From an uncultured Chloroflexaceae bacterium (GTDB lineage: Bacteria > Chloroflexota > Chloroflexia > Chloroflexales > Chloroflexaceae), in the NCBI GenBank assembly GCA_937141995.1, contig CAKZQX010000299.1, positions 1-7,521 on the forward strand: a DNA stretch of 7,521 bases, given 5' to 3'. Positions within the stretch are counted from its first letter, which is position 1. Every line of letters begins with the position of its first letter. Shown in pieces: positions 1 to 5,637 of this stretch. Under the pieces are notes generated by a model. It saw only the letters and a list, made by a program, of their open reading frames with translations, was not told where the DNA came from and did not search any database. Both the position numbers and the translations under genes were made by a program.

Positions 1-64
1 AAGCCGTTCGAGTTCGTCCGTCTGCGCGGCAAGTTCGGGCTCGAGAAGATCGGCCGGACGGCAG

Positions 65-907
65 GTGACGGCTGTGGACCGGGACGACATCCGGCTGGCG
101 CTGGCCGCGGCCAATGCTGCCGCGCTGGGGCCGGCGGCGCCGATAACCTTTGTTCAAGCCGATCTGCTGGTTGATCCACCCCCACCGGCAGATGCGCTCT
201 TCTGCGATCCGGGGCGGCGCAGCGCCGGCCGGCGGCGCTTTCGGGTGGAGCAGTACGAGCCGCCGCTGGCGCATGTGCTGCGCTGGCGGGAGCGGACTCC
301 GGTGCTGGCAGTGAAACTTGCTCCCGGCGTTGATCTGGCGGAATTAGCAGCGGTAGACGACTGCGAAGTGGAGTTTGTCTCGCTGAATGGCGACCTTAAG
401 GAGGCTGTGCTCTGGTGTGGCCCGCCGGCAACAACCGCGCGGCGCGCAACCCTGCTTCGGAGTGCAACTGCCGGTGCCTGCGAAGGAACCAGCGTTACCC
501 TGACTGCCGACCCTGCGCGGAGCCCGACACCATTGGCCCCGCCGGATGCGCTGCTCTACGAGCCGGACCCGGCAGTGCTGCGCGCCGGACTGGTGGGTGA
601 AGTGGCGGCCCGCCTGGGTGCGGCGCAACTCGACCCGGATATCGCCTACCTCACCGCGCCGGAGTTACAGACGACACCGTTTGCGCGCGCCTGGCGCATC
701 CTGGAGTGGTTGCCGTTCAACCTCAAGCGGCTACGCGCCCGCCTGCGGGCTCTGGATGCCGGTCCCGTCACGGTAAAGAAGCGTGGGTCGCCGCTCGATA
801 CCGATGCATTGGCAAAGCAACTGAGCGGGTCAGGTGCGCATCCGCTGGTGGTTGTATTGACGCGGGTGGCCGGCCGGCCGGCGGCGCTCATTTGCACGAA
901 CCTCTGA
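65..907 (+). CDS. Class I SAM-dependent methyltransferase with THUMP-like C-terminal domain (5' partial)
   Basis: This is the C-terminal part of a Rossmann-fold methyltransferase; its substrate is unknown. The visible start of the homologous region is the acidic-loop motif VTAVDRDDIRLAL (beta2, ribose binding). It is followed by LFCDPGRRSAGRRRF, which matches the DPxRR motif IV of this family. The last ~75 residues (ILEWLPFNLKRLRARLRA...VTVKKRG...LVVVLTRVAGRPAALIC) match the THUMP-like C-terminal domain usually joined to such methyltransferases. Family members are usually near 390-400 residues, so about 100 N-terminal residues, including the glycine-rich SAM motif I, should lie upstream. The GTG at 65 encodes the V of VTAVD and is surely internal. 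The 20 codons upstream in the same frame do not show motif I, so homology is only supported from about position 53. The stop is TGA at 905-907. ilvE begins 82 nt downstream on the same strand and may be co-transcribed. Confidence 0.8.
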   Translation: MTAVDRDDIRLALAAANAAALGPAAPITFVQADLLVDPPPPADALFCDPGRRSAGRRRFRVEQYEPPLAHVLRWRERTPVLAVKLAPGVDLAELAAVDDCEVEFVSLNGDLKEAVLWCGPPATTARRATLLRSATAGACEGTSVTLTADPARSPTPLAPPDALLYEPDPAVLRAGLVGEVAARLGAAQLDPDIAYLTAPELQTTPFARAWRILEWLPFNLKRLRARLRALDAGPVTVKKRGSPLDTDALAKQLSGSGAHPLVVVLTRVAGRPAALICTNL

Positions 908-946
908 GGCGTGGTACATGGTGCGCAGACCGTATGCTGGAAATAG

Positions 947-974
947 ACTACGGACTACGGATTACGGACTACGC
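947..974. repeat. Heptamer tandem repeat, 4 x ACTACGG
   Basis: Four head-to-tail 7-bp units are visible: ACTACGG, ACTACGG, ATTACGG and ACTACGC, with a trailing ATAC. They lie in the 82-nt gap between the methyltransferase stop and the ilvE start, directly upstream of the ilvE ribosome binding site. The heptamer period is not a codon multiple, and it only appears coding if an over-long ilvE start (ATG 918) is accepted. No function is evident. Confidence 0.75.
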
Positions 975-980
975 ATACAT

Positions 981-985
981 GAGGT
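981..985 (+). promoter_or_regulatory. Ribosome binding site deciding the ilvE start
   Basis: GAGGT lies 4-5 nt before ATG 990. It supports this start over the in-frame ATG at 918, whose extra 24 residues translate the heptamer tandem repeat and have no counterpart in the aminotransferase family. Confidence 0.6.
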
Positions 986-989
986 TGCT

Positions 990-1910
990 ATGGCTCCCGG
1001 AAATCGTTTTGCTTTTTTTGACGGCGCAATTGTACCGATTGAGCAGGCGCAAGTCAGTGTGATGACCAACGCGCTGCACTATGGCACCGGCTGCTTCGAG
1101 GGCATCCGCGCTTACTGGAATGCCGAGGCGCAGCAACTGCTGGTCTTCCTGCTGCGCCAACACATGGAGCGGCTCCAGCGCTCCTGCCGGATTCTTTCGC
1201 TGGAACTGCCCCACACGACCGATGAGTTATGCCGGATTACCCTGGATCTGCTGCGACGCGAAGAGTTCCGCACCGATGCCTATATCCGTCCGCTGGTCTA
1301 TAAGCGCGATGCCTCGATTGCGGTCCAGATGACTGGCCTGAGCGACGCGTTTGCACTCTTTGCCCTGCCCTACGGCCAGTACATCCCCGGCGCGGCGGTG
1401 CGTGCCTGTGTCTCATCGTGGCGGCGTGTCGATGATAATGTTATTCCGGCGCGAGCCAAGCCGACCGGAGCCTACATCAACACGGCGTTGGCGAAAACCG
1501 AGGCGATACTCAACGGCTATGACGAGGCAATTGTGCTCGGTGCTGACGGTCAGGTTTCGGAGGCGAGTTCATCTAACCTGTTTATCGTGCGGAACGGCAC
1601 GCTGATGACCCCGCCCGTTACCGGCGATATTCTGGAGGGCATCACGCGGCGGGTAGTGCTGGATCTGGCGCGTGACGAGCTGAATGTGCCGGTTCTGGAG
1701 CGAACCATTGACCGCACCGAATTGTATGTTGCCGACGAGGTCTTCTTCTGTGGCACCGGGGTAGAGATCAAGCCGGTGATCGAGATCGACCGGCGTCCCG
1801 TTGGAACGGGGGAAGTCGGGCCTATCGGCAGCCGTCTGGTGCAACTCTACAGCGCTATTGTGCGCGGGCGGGTGGAGCGCTACCGGGAGTGGTGTACAGC
1901 GGTGGCTTGA
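990..1910 (+). CDS. ilvE: Branched-chain amino acid aminotransferase
   Basis: This PLP-dependent fold-type IV transaminase interconverts leucine, isoleucine and valine with their 2-oxo acids, using glutamate/2-oxoglutarate. It is cytoplasmic and catalyses the last step of branched-chain amino acid synthesis. From ATG 990 it has 306 residues, normal for the family. Motifs in order: an N-terminal FAFFDGAIVPIEQAQVSV strand; the NALHYGTGCFEGIRAYW segment; RPLVYKRDASI; the Schiff-base lysine K157 in RAKPTGAYINTALAKTEA; GYDEAIVLGADGQVSEASSSNLFIV, which binds cofactor phosphate and substrate; EGITRRVVLDLA; and the C-terminal EVFFCGTGVEIKPV. All key residues are present and the frame is intact. No clear promoter is visible in the 82-nt gap upstream, so read-through from the methyltransferase gene is likely. 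D-amino acid transaminase or aminodeoxychorismate lyase belong to the same fold, but the TGAYINTALAKTEA and GYDEAIVL segments fit IlvE much better. Confidence 0.95.
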   Translation: MAPGNRFAFFDGAIVPIEQAQVSVMTNALHYGTGCFEGIRAYWNAEAQQLLVFLLRQHMERLQRSCRILSLELPHTTDELCRITLDLLRREEFRTDAYIRPLVYKRDASIAVQMTGLSDAFALFALPYGQYIPGAAVRACVSSWRRVDDNVIPARAKPTGAYINTALAKTEAILNGYDEAIVLGADGQVSEASSSNLFIVRNGTLMTPPVTGDILEGITRRVVLDLARDELNVPVLERTIDRTELYVADEVFFCGTGVEIKPVIEIDRRPVGTGEVGPIGSRLVQLYSAIVRGRVERYREWCTAVA

Positions 1911-1963
1911 TCGCCAGCGGGTTTGCAGGCAACCAGCCTCCCGCAGGTCTACGCCCCTGACTG

Positions 1964-2160
1964 ACAGGAGTTACGCGGTCACTGACCCGGCAGATCGTTC
2001 CGCCTCCGGCAGGGCGGAAGAAACCATCTTTTTTCACACACATGGTTGCACAATGTGCAACTATGTGTGTGAAAGAAAAACAGTTCCATGCTGCCGCCGG
2101 CGAGTCAGGCGTCCATCGGGTGGAAACGCCCGGTTTGCATGCCCACCGCGTAACTCCTGT
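1964..2160. mobile_element. Inverted-repeat element copy A1 (MITE-like, 197 bp)
   Basis: A non-coding element is bounded by perfect 16-bp terminal inverted repeats: ACAGGAGTTACGCGGT at 1964-1979 and its reverse complement at 2145-2160. Inside are a perfect small hairpin (arms TTCCGCC/GGCGGAA at 1998-2004 and 2013-2019, 8-nt loop), a central long hairpin (2029-2077), and a right part beginning CCATGCTGCCGC. It aligns over its whole length with the element at 5638-5838: same termini, same CCTCCGGCAGGGCGGAAGAA segment, same hairpin position and same right part. There is no open reading frame of note and no transposase, so if mobile it is non-autonomous. It lies in the convergent ilvE-ssb gap. 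No target duplication is visible around it. Confidence 0.8.
2029..2077. other. Central 23-bp hairpin of element A1
   Basis: Arms 2029-2051 and 2055-2077 pair around the loop AAT (2052-2054). All 23 positions pair if G-U is allowed; the two wobbles are 2044/2062 and 2031/2075. The core of the arm reads TTTCACACACATGGTTGCAC. The same place in the related element at 5638-5838 has an equally long stem of different sequence. No T-run follows the stem on either strand, so it is not a textbook intrinsic terminator, though it may still affect the convergent ilvE and ssb transcripts. Confidence 0.85.
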
Positions 2161-2181
2161 ACATGACAGGAGTTACGCGGT
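2145..2181. repeat. Perfect 16-bp palindrome at the junction of elements A1 and A2
   Basis: The right terminus of A1 (2145-2160) and the left terminus of A2 (2166-2181) are perfect reverse complements separated only by ACATG (2161-2165). Together they form a strong hairpin near the middle of the gap between the ilvE and ssb stop codons. It is a by-product of the two elements lying end to end. It could act as a bidirectional transcription barrier, but it lacks a T-tract. Confidence 0.85.
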
Positions 2182-2206
2182 CACTGACCCGGCAGATCGT
2201 TCCGCC
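2164..2206. repeat. 43-bp perfect direct repeat (second copy; first at 1962-2004)
   Basis: Positions 2164-2206 are identical to 1962-2004, base for base. The repeat comprises the left terminus plus subterminal region of elements A1 and A2. Identity breaks exactly at the loop of the small internal hairpin, where A2 carries the loop in reverse-complement orientation. Confidence 0.9.
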
Positions 2207-2276
2207 CTGCCGGAGGCAAAACAGCCTTTTCATAGACGTACATGCCTGACGTGAAATTTCGCCGCGTACGTCCTGT
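2166..2276. mobile_element. Shortened inverted-repeat element copy A2 (111 bp)
   Basis: The left terminus is the perfect 16-mer ACAGGAGTTACGCGGT (2166-2181). The right terminus, GCCGCGTACGTCCTGT at 2261-2276, matches its reverse complement at 13 of 16 positions. The copy shares 41 bp with the left end of A1 but lacks the long central hairpin and most of the right half, which are replaced by about 45 bp of unrelated or decayed sequence containing GACGTAC/GTACGTC. It ends 10 bp before the ssb stop codon (2287-2289), so the ssb transcript probably runs into it. Confidence 0.65.
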
Positions 2277-2286
2277 ACCTTGGAAA

Positions 2287-2826
2287 TTAGAACGGAATAT
2301 CGTCGTCGTTTTCGATCGGCTGTGGCTGGTTGCGCCGCGCCGGTTGGTTGGCGGGGGCCGGTCGGCGCGCCGGGGCTGCCGGAGCCCGACTGGGCGCCTG
2401 CGATTGCTGCTGTGGCTCCGGTGCCTCCTCGTTCTGGTAGTCATCTCCTTCATTTTGACTGTAGGAGCCGGCGTCCTGACCGCGCGCGCCATTCTTGCTT
2501 GACAGAATGATCATATCCTGAGCCACAACTTCGGTCGTGTAGCGATCATTCCCTTCCGAATCGGTCCACTTGCGCGTCTGCAGGCGGCCTTCGACATAGA
2601 CGTGGGTGCCACGGGTCAGATACTCATTGCAGATCTCGCCCAGTTTATCCCAGGCAACCACGCGAAACCACTCGGTATCCTCATGCGGGTTGCCGTCGCG
2701 ATCCTTCCAGGTACGATTGCTGGCAACCCGGAAGTTAGTAACGGCGCTGCCCTGAGCCGTGTAGCGCATCTCTGGATTTGCGCCGAGCCGTCCGGTCACT
2801 TGCACTTTATTCAAGTCCTTAGCCAT
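2287..2826 (-). CDS. ssb: Single-stranded DNA-binding protein
   Basis: This protein coats single-stranded DNA during replication, repair and recombination and recruits partner proteins through its C-terminal tip. It has 179 residues. The N-terminal OB fold (about 1-108) starts MAKDLNKVQVTGRLGANPEMRYT and contains VTNFRVASNRTWKDRDGN, TEWFRVVAWDKLGEICNEYLTRGTHVYVEGRLQTRKWTD and TTEVVAQDMIILSS, all typical of bacterial SSB. A flexible Q/P/A/R-rich linker (about 110-170) follows, then the conserved acidic tip DDDIPF, so the protein is complete. A GGAG-type ribosome binding site lies about 6 nt upstream of the ATG. The gene is downstream of plsX on the same strand, not next to rpsF/rpsR as in many bacteria, and has its own promoter (2905-2933). 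Its 3' end abuts element A2. I see only one ssb in the window and no reason to think it is a plasmid-type copy. Confidence 0.97.
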   Translation of the reverse strand: MAKDLNKVQVTGRLGANPEMRYTAQGSAVTNFRVASNRTWKDRDGNPHEDTEWFRVVAWDKLGEICNEYLTRGTHVYVEGRLQTRKWTDSEGNDRYTTEVVAQDMIILSSKNGARGQDAGSYSQNEGDDYQNEEAPEPQQQSQAPSRAPAAPARRPAPANQPARRNQPQPIENDDDIPF

Positions 2827-2895
2827 ACATCTCTCCCCGTTCTTGTATGTCTATCGTCCCAGCCGCACTCGACATTCGGGCGGGGCTAAGTAACT

Positions 2896-2917
2896 TTTGT
2901 GCGAACTATAGCACAAA
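2896..2917. promoter_or_regulatory. Dyad over the ssb promoter -10 (possible operator)
   Basis: A perfect 7-bp inverted repeat, TTTGTGC (2896-2902) and GCACAAA (2911-2917), is separated by the 8 bp GAACTATA. It covers the -10 box and the predicted transcription start of the ssb promoter, the usual place for a repressor site. The internal CGAAC half-site recalls SOS boxes of the CGAAC-N4-GTTCG type, but the second half is GCAC, so LexA binding is doubtful. The binding protein is unknown. Confidence 0.45.
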
Positions 2918-2933
2918 TGTTGCTGAAAGTCAA
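2905..2933 (-). promoter_or_regulatory. Sigma-70 type promoter of ssb
   Basis: Reading the minus strand, TTGACT (2933-2928) and TATAGT (2910-2905) are separated by exactly 17 bp. The -35 box overlaps the TGA stop codon of plsX. The predicted start near 2898 would leave a leader of about 70 nt before the ssb ATG. Both boxes match consensus well (5 of 6 each), making this the best promoter in the window. Confidence 0.75.
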
Positions 2934-4045
2934 GCCGGTTCCGGCACAGCCGGCGGCGCGGTACTGGTTGCTGCGGTCATTCCCTGGAGTGTGTGGGTGG
3001 CGACGGCTTCTTTTGCCTGACGGATAGCATTCATAATCGCAAATGCATCTGATTTGCCATGCGCAATCACCGTTATACCCTTCACCCCCAGTAGTAGCGC
3101 ACCGCCATAGGAACGGTAGTCGCTGGCCTGGCGCGCCCGTAGCAGCGGAAACAATCCCAGACCAAGCAGTCCGGCACTGCCAAGCAGGGCACCGACAGGG
3201 GCGCGCCAGCGCCCGGCACCCGGCAGCAGTGTTAACAGCGCCGTCGGTAGCAGGCTCAGCAGCAGGCGGGGCAGCAGGTTCCGCTCGTTTTCGGCCTTCA
3301 CCTTTTTAATCATAAATGAGGCCACCGCCTCCCCCATCTTCAGCACCATATTGCCGACAAACCCATCGGCAATCAGCACATCGCAGCTTCGGTGCAGCAG
3401 CATATCTTTGGGTTCGGCATTGCCCACAAAGTTCAGTTTGCCGGCGCGCAGCAGCCGGTGGGCCTCCTGCACCAGTCGGTCGCCCTTGGTTTCCTCCTCG
3501 CCATTTGCCAGCAGTGCCACGCGCGGGTTAGGAATGCCCATCACCCGTTCGGCATAGGTACTGCCCATCTGCGCAAATTGTAGCAGGTAGTCCGGCTTGC
3601 AGTCAGTGGTTGCGCCGATATCCAGCAGCAATACGGGCTGGTGCAGCGTTGGAAAAACGCCGGCCAGGGCGGGGCGTTCAATGCCGGGCAGTCGCCCCAG
3701 CACCAGCAGGGCACCTGCCATGGTTGCACCGCTGTGCCCGGCTGAGACAAAGGCATCGGCTTTGCCGTCGCGTACCAGCTTGAGTCCCACAATGTGGGTG
3801 GAGTGGGGCTTGCGGCGGACAGCCTGGGCAGCCGATTCACGCATATCAACAACATCGGGCGCATCAATAATGAGCAGGTTGAGCCCGATGGTATTGTGTC
3901 GTGCCAGTTCAGTTGTGAGAGCGGCCCGCGATCCGACCAGGAAAACAGTGCAGCCATAAGCACGGGCAGCGCGCACTGCGCCTTTCACGGTCTCATGAGG
4001 GGCATTGTCGCCGCCCATGGCGTCAAGAACGATTCGTATGCTCAT
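2930..4045 (-). CDS. plsX: Phosphate acyltransferase PlsX
   Basis: PlsX converts acyl-ACP and phosphate to acyl-phosphate, the acyl donor for PlsY in the first step of phosphatidic acid synthesis. It is a soluble, membrane-associated enzyme. Motifs in order: N-terminal IVLDAMGGDNAP (5-16); FVSAGHSGATMAGALLVLGRLPGIERPAL (99-127); LLLDIGATTDCKP (139-151), equivalent to the usual DxGANxDCKP; ALLANGEEETKGD (177-189); FVGNAEPKDML (206-216); DVLIADGFVGNMVLKMGEA (222-240); and SYGGALLLGVKGITVIAHGKSD (312-333). Length is 371 residues against about 330-350 usually. The excess is a hydrophobic, Leu/Pro/Gly-rich insert around 257-303 at the place where PlsX has its membrane-contacting helical extension, plus a short Ala/Pro tail. 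AAGGA lies 7 nt before the ATG. A promoter is visible at 4149-4177. ssb follows in the same direction. Confidence 0.97.
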   Translation of the reverse strand: MSIRIVLDAMGGDNAPHETVKGAVRAARAYGCTVFLVGSRAALTTELARHNTIGLNLLIIDAPDVVDMRESAAQAVRRKPHSTHIVGLKLVRDGKADAFVSAGHSGATMAGALLVLGRLPGIERPALAGVFPTLHQPVLLLDIGATTDCKPDYLLQFAQMGSTYAERVMGIPNPRVALLANGEEETKGDRLVQEAHRLLRAGKLNFVGNAEPKDMLLHRSCDVLIADGFVGNMVLKMGEAVASFMIKKVKAENERNLLPRLLLSLLPTALLTLLPGAGRWRAPVGALLGSAGLLGLGLFPLLRARQASDYRSYGGALLLGVKGITVIAHGKSDAFAIMNAIRQAKEAVATHTLQGMTAATSTAPPAVPEPA

Positions 4046-4148
4046 GTGGTAGTCCTTAGCGAAGGTTGCATGACAGATGTGCGCACCTGGTGTAGCGATG
4101 TGCCATCCATCGAAGGGAACATGATATTGGGGTTATACAAACGCCGCC

Positions 4149-4177
4149 AGTCTAGCATCAGGCAGGGGATGCGTCAA
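4149..4177 (-). promoter_or_regulatory. Sigma-70 type promoter of plsX
   Basis: On the minus strand, TTGACG (4177-4172) is followed after 17 bp by TAGACT (4154-4149), with TGC just before the -10 giving an extended -10. The leader to the plsX ATG (4045) would be about 95-100 nt. A second -10-like TATAAC (minus strand, 4137-4132) lies further downstream without a good -35 and could be an alternative start. Confidence 0.6.
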
Positions 4178-4196
4178 ACGGAACCGGCGGCCGGTA

Positions 4197-4205
4197 TGCT
4201 ACAAT
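4197..4205 (+). promoter_or_regulatory. Extended -10 promoter of the THUMP methyltransferase gene
   Basis: TGCTACAAT at 4197-4205 is a TGn-TACAAT extended -10 box. No -35 is seen 16-18 bp upstream. Transcription would start near 4212, one or two bases before the ATG at 4214, implying an effectively leaderless mRNA. This fits the absence of a good Shine-Dalgarno sequence there. Confidence 0.5.
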
Positions 4206-4213
4206 TCCGGGCG

Positions 4214-5260
4214 ATGAACTATTTTATTCTGACAACGCGCGGGCTGGAGGATGTCGCTCTAGAGGAGCTGTCCGAGCGCCTGCCAACCGCGCATGTGCGC
4301 CGGCAGGCTTACCGCCGCATCCAGTTGACCGCGCGCGAAGCTGATGCACCGGCGCTGATCGATCTCCGCTGTGCCGATGATGTTTTTGTGGAAGTGGCGA
4401 CCTGGCAGGGGATTGGCAAGGCGCGTAGCACCCTCGATCAGTTGTCCGGGCTGGCGGCAACGCTGGATCTCGGTCCGGCGCAACATGTGTGTGCGCAGCT
4501 CCGTCCGCTGGCGCAGCCTGTTCGGTTTGCGGTCAGCGCCAGTTTTGTGGGACGGCGGAACTACAGCTCACCGGAGATGAAGCCGGCGCTGGCGCAGGGG
4601 GTGATGCAGCGGATGCCCTGGACCTATGTGCCGGAAGAGGTTATGGATGGTCTGAGTCTGCGGCTGTTTATCGAGCATGAAACAGCGCTGCTGGGGGTAC
4701 GGCTGGCGGCGCATCCGCTACACCGGCGGCCCTACAAACAGGCAACTGTCCCCGGCTCATTGCGCCCGACCGTAGCGGCGGCACTGCTCCGGCTGGCCGG
4801 CGTCACCCCGACGACAACCCTGCTTGATCCGCTGTGTGGCGCGGGCACGCTGGTGATCGAGGCGGCGCTGCTGGGAGCAAACGCGCTAGGAGGCGATATC
4901 AGCGGCGCGGCACTGGCGGCGGCATACACCAACCTGACGGCCGGCGGCGCGCATGCCGAACTGCGCCAGTGGGATGCGCGCAACCTGCCGCTTGATCCGG
5001 CCAGTGTTGACGCCGTCGTGTCCAACCTGCCCTTTGGGCGGCAGGTTGGCACCGCAGCCGAGTTGTCCACGCTCTACGCCGGTCTGGTCGCCGAGGTGAC
5101 ACGGGTGCTGCGTTCCGCCGGGCGGGCCGTCCTGCTGACCAGCCGGCCCGCCCCGCTCCTGGCTGCCCTGACCAGCGTACCCACCCTCCAGGTAGCCGCA
5201 CAGCGCGAAATCAGCCTGTACGGCCAGACACCCACGGTCGTGATAATCTCCAAGAGTTAA
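4214..5260 (+). CDS. THUMP-domain tRNA guanine-N2 methyltransferase (TrmN/Trm14-like)
   Basis: This SAM-dependent RNA methyltransferase probably makes N2-methylguanosine in tRNA (m2G6 in TrmN/Trm14 enzymes). It has 348 residues from ATG 4214, a normal length. The N-terminal region (about 1-160), starting YFILTTRGLEDVALEEL, is the ferredoxin-like plus THUMP RNA-binding part (VRFAVSASFVGRRNYSSPEMKPALAQGV at 103-130). The C-terminal Rossmann domain has the HRRPYKQATVPGSLRPTVAAALLRLAG linker (170-196), SAM motif I LLDPLCGAGTLVIEAALLG (203-221), GDIS (227-230) and catalytic motif IV SNLPFG (270-275). The S/N-L-P-F-G form is typical of the TrmN/THUMPD3 branch; RlmL-type rRNA methyltransferases usually read NPPYG. 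An in-frame ATG at 4196 would add six residues but overlaps the -10 box, and the conserved sequence begins right after 4214. The gene is divergent from plsX and convergent with the RAM-domain gene. Confidence 0.85.
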   Translation: MNYFILTTRGLEDVALEELSERLPTAHVRRQAYRRIQLTAREADAPALIDLRCADDVFVEVATWQGIGKARSTLDQLSGLAATLDLGPAQHVCAQLRPLAQPVRFAVSASFVGRRNYSSPEMKPALAQGVMQRMPWTYVPEEVMDGLSLRLFIEHETALLGVRLAAHPLHRRPYKQATVPGSLRPTVAAALLRLAGVTPTTTLLDPLCGAGTLVIEAALLGANALGGDISGAALAAAYTNLTAGGAHAELRQWDARNLPLDPASVDAVVSNLPFGRQVGTAAELSTLYAGLVAEVTRVLRSAGRAVLLTSRPAPLLAALTSVPTLQVAAQREISLYGQTPTVVIISKS

Positions 5261-5319
5261 ACGTCAAGAATTTAGAAATGAATTACAACCGTTAATCCCT
5301 AACCGTTCACCCCTACTAC

Positions 5320-5598
5320 CTACGACAACCCGATATCCCAGCTTGCCTCCAGATCTTTCTTCGCAAAGCGACGGAATGCCAGGATCGTCGTCGTACTGGT
5401 GACGCCGGTGATGCGGGCAATGCCCTCCGGGATGGCCTCATCCAGATGGTCATACTCCGAGATACGCAGCACTGCGATAATATCATAATCGCCCGTAACT
5501 GAGTAGACCTCGGCCACATTCGGCAGATCGGCAATGGCCTGGGCCACCTCCGAGATACGGGCAGGCTCCGTCGTAATCAGGACAAATGTGGTAAACAT
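5320..5598 (-). CDS. Stand-alone Lrp/AsnC ligand-binding (RAM) domain protein
   Basis: This 92-residue protein consists only of the Regulation of Amino acid Metabolism domain of Lrp/AsnC regulators, a beta-alpha-beta-beta-alpha-beta fold that forms dimers or decamers and binds small effectors, usually amino acids. Visible features are MFTTFVLITTEPARISEVAQAIADLPNVAEVYSVTGDYDIIAVLRI (strand, helix, the VxEVYSVTGDYD turn typical of the family, strand), a DHLDEAIPEGIARITGV helix, and a last TSTTTILAF strand. There is no helix-turn-helix, so it should not bind DNA by itself. Such proteins may sense amino acids or act as partners of full-length regulators. A strong ribosome binding site (5607-5615) confirms the start. 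The gene is convergent with the methyltransferase (59-bp gap, no terminator seen). Mobile-type element B begins only 40 bp upstream of its ATG, and no convincing promoter is visible between them. Confidence 0.9.
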   Translation of the reverse strand: MFTTFVLITTEPARISEVAQAIADLPNVAEVYSVTGDYDIIAVLRISEYDHLDEAIPEGIARITGVTSTTTILAFRRFAKKDLEASWDIGLS

Positions 5599-5606
5599 AC
5601 GAATGG

Positions 5607-5615
5607 CTCCTCCTT
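5607..5615 (-). promoter_or_regulatory. Strong Shine-Dalgarno site of the RAM-domain gene
   Basis: The minus strand reads AAGGAGGAG, 8 nt before the ATG at 5598. It is the best ribosome binding site in the window, which suggests efficient translation. Confidence 0.8.
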
Positions 5616-5637
5616 GAGCATGTATAATTCATAACTT

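Noticed and set aside
918..989. Earlier ATG start for ilvE
   Set aside because: The extra residues translate a 7-bp tandem repeat. A ribosome binding site and the family's normal N-terminus support 990.
1917..1944. GCGGG/CCCGC stem just after ilvE as an intrinsic terminator
   Set aside because: A 5-bp stem with an 18-nt loop and no following T-run is too weak to call.
1964..2276. CRISPR array in the repeat-rich gap
   Set aside because: Repeats are not regularly spaced, there are only two unequal copies, and their ends are inverted repeats typical of mobile elements.
1801..2280. Small open frames across the ilvE-ssb gap
   Set aside because: They run through inverted repeats and hairpins, have no ribosome binding sites, and match no protein pattern I recognise.
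2835..2885. Pairing of CCCCG in the ssb leader with the CGGGG next to its Shine-Dalgarno site
   Set aside because: Only 5 bp with a 41-nt loop; this is expected by chance in GC-rich DNA.
3794..4213. N-terminal extension of the THUMP methyltransferase frame back to 3794
   Set aside because: It runs antisense through plsX, and its translation has no family similarity. The conserved N-terminus and a promoter place the start at 4214.
5261..5319. Terminator between the TrmN-like gene and the RAM-domain gene
   Set aside because: No stem-loop with a T-run is visible on either strand in these 59 bases.
5623..5628. TATAAT on the plus strand pointing into element B
   Set aside because: No -35 at the right distance and no TGn extension; a single hexamer match in AT-rich DNA is weak.
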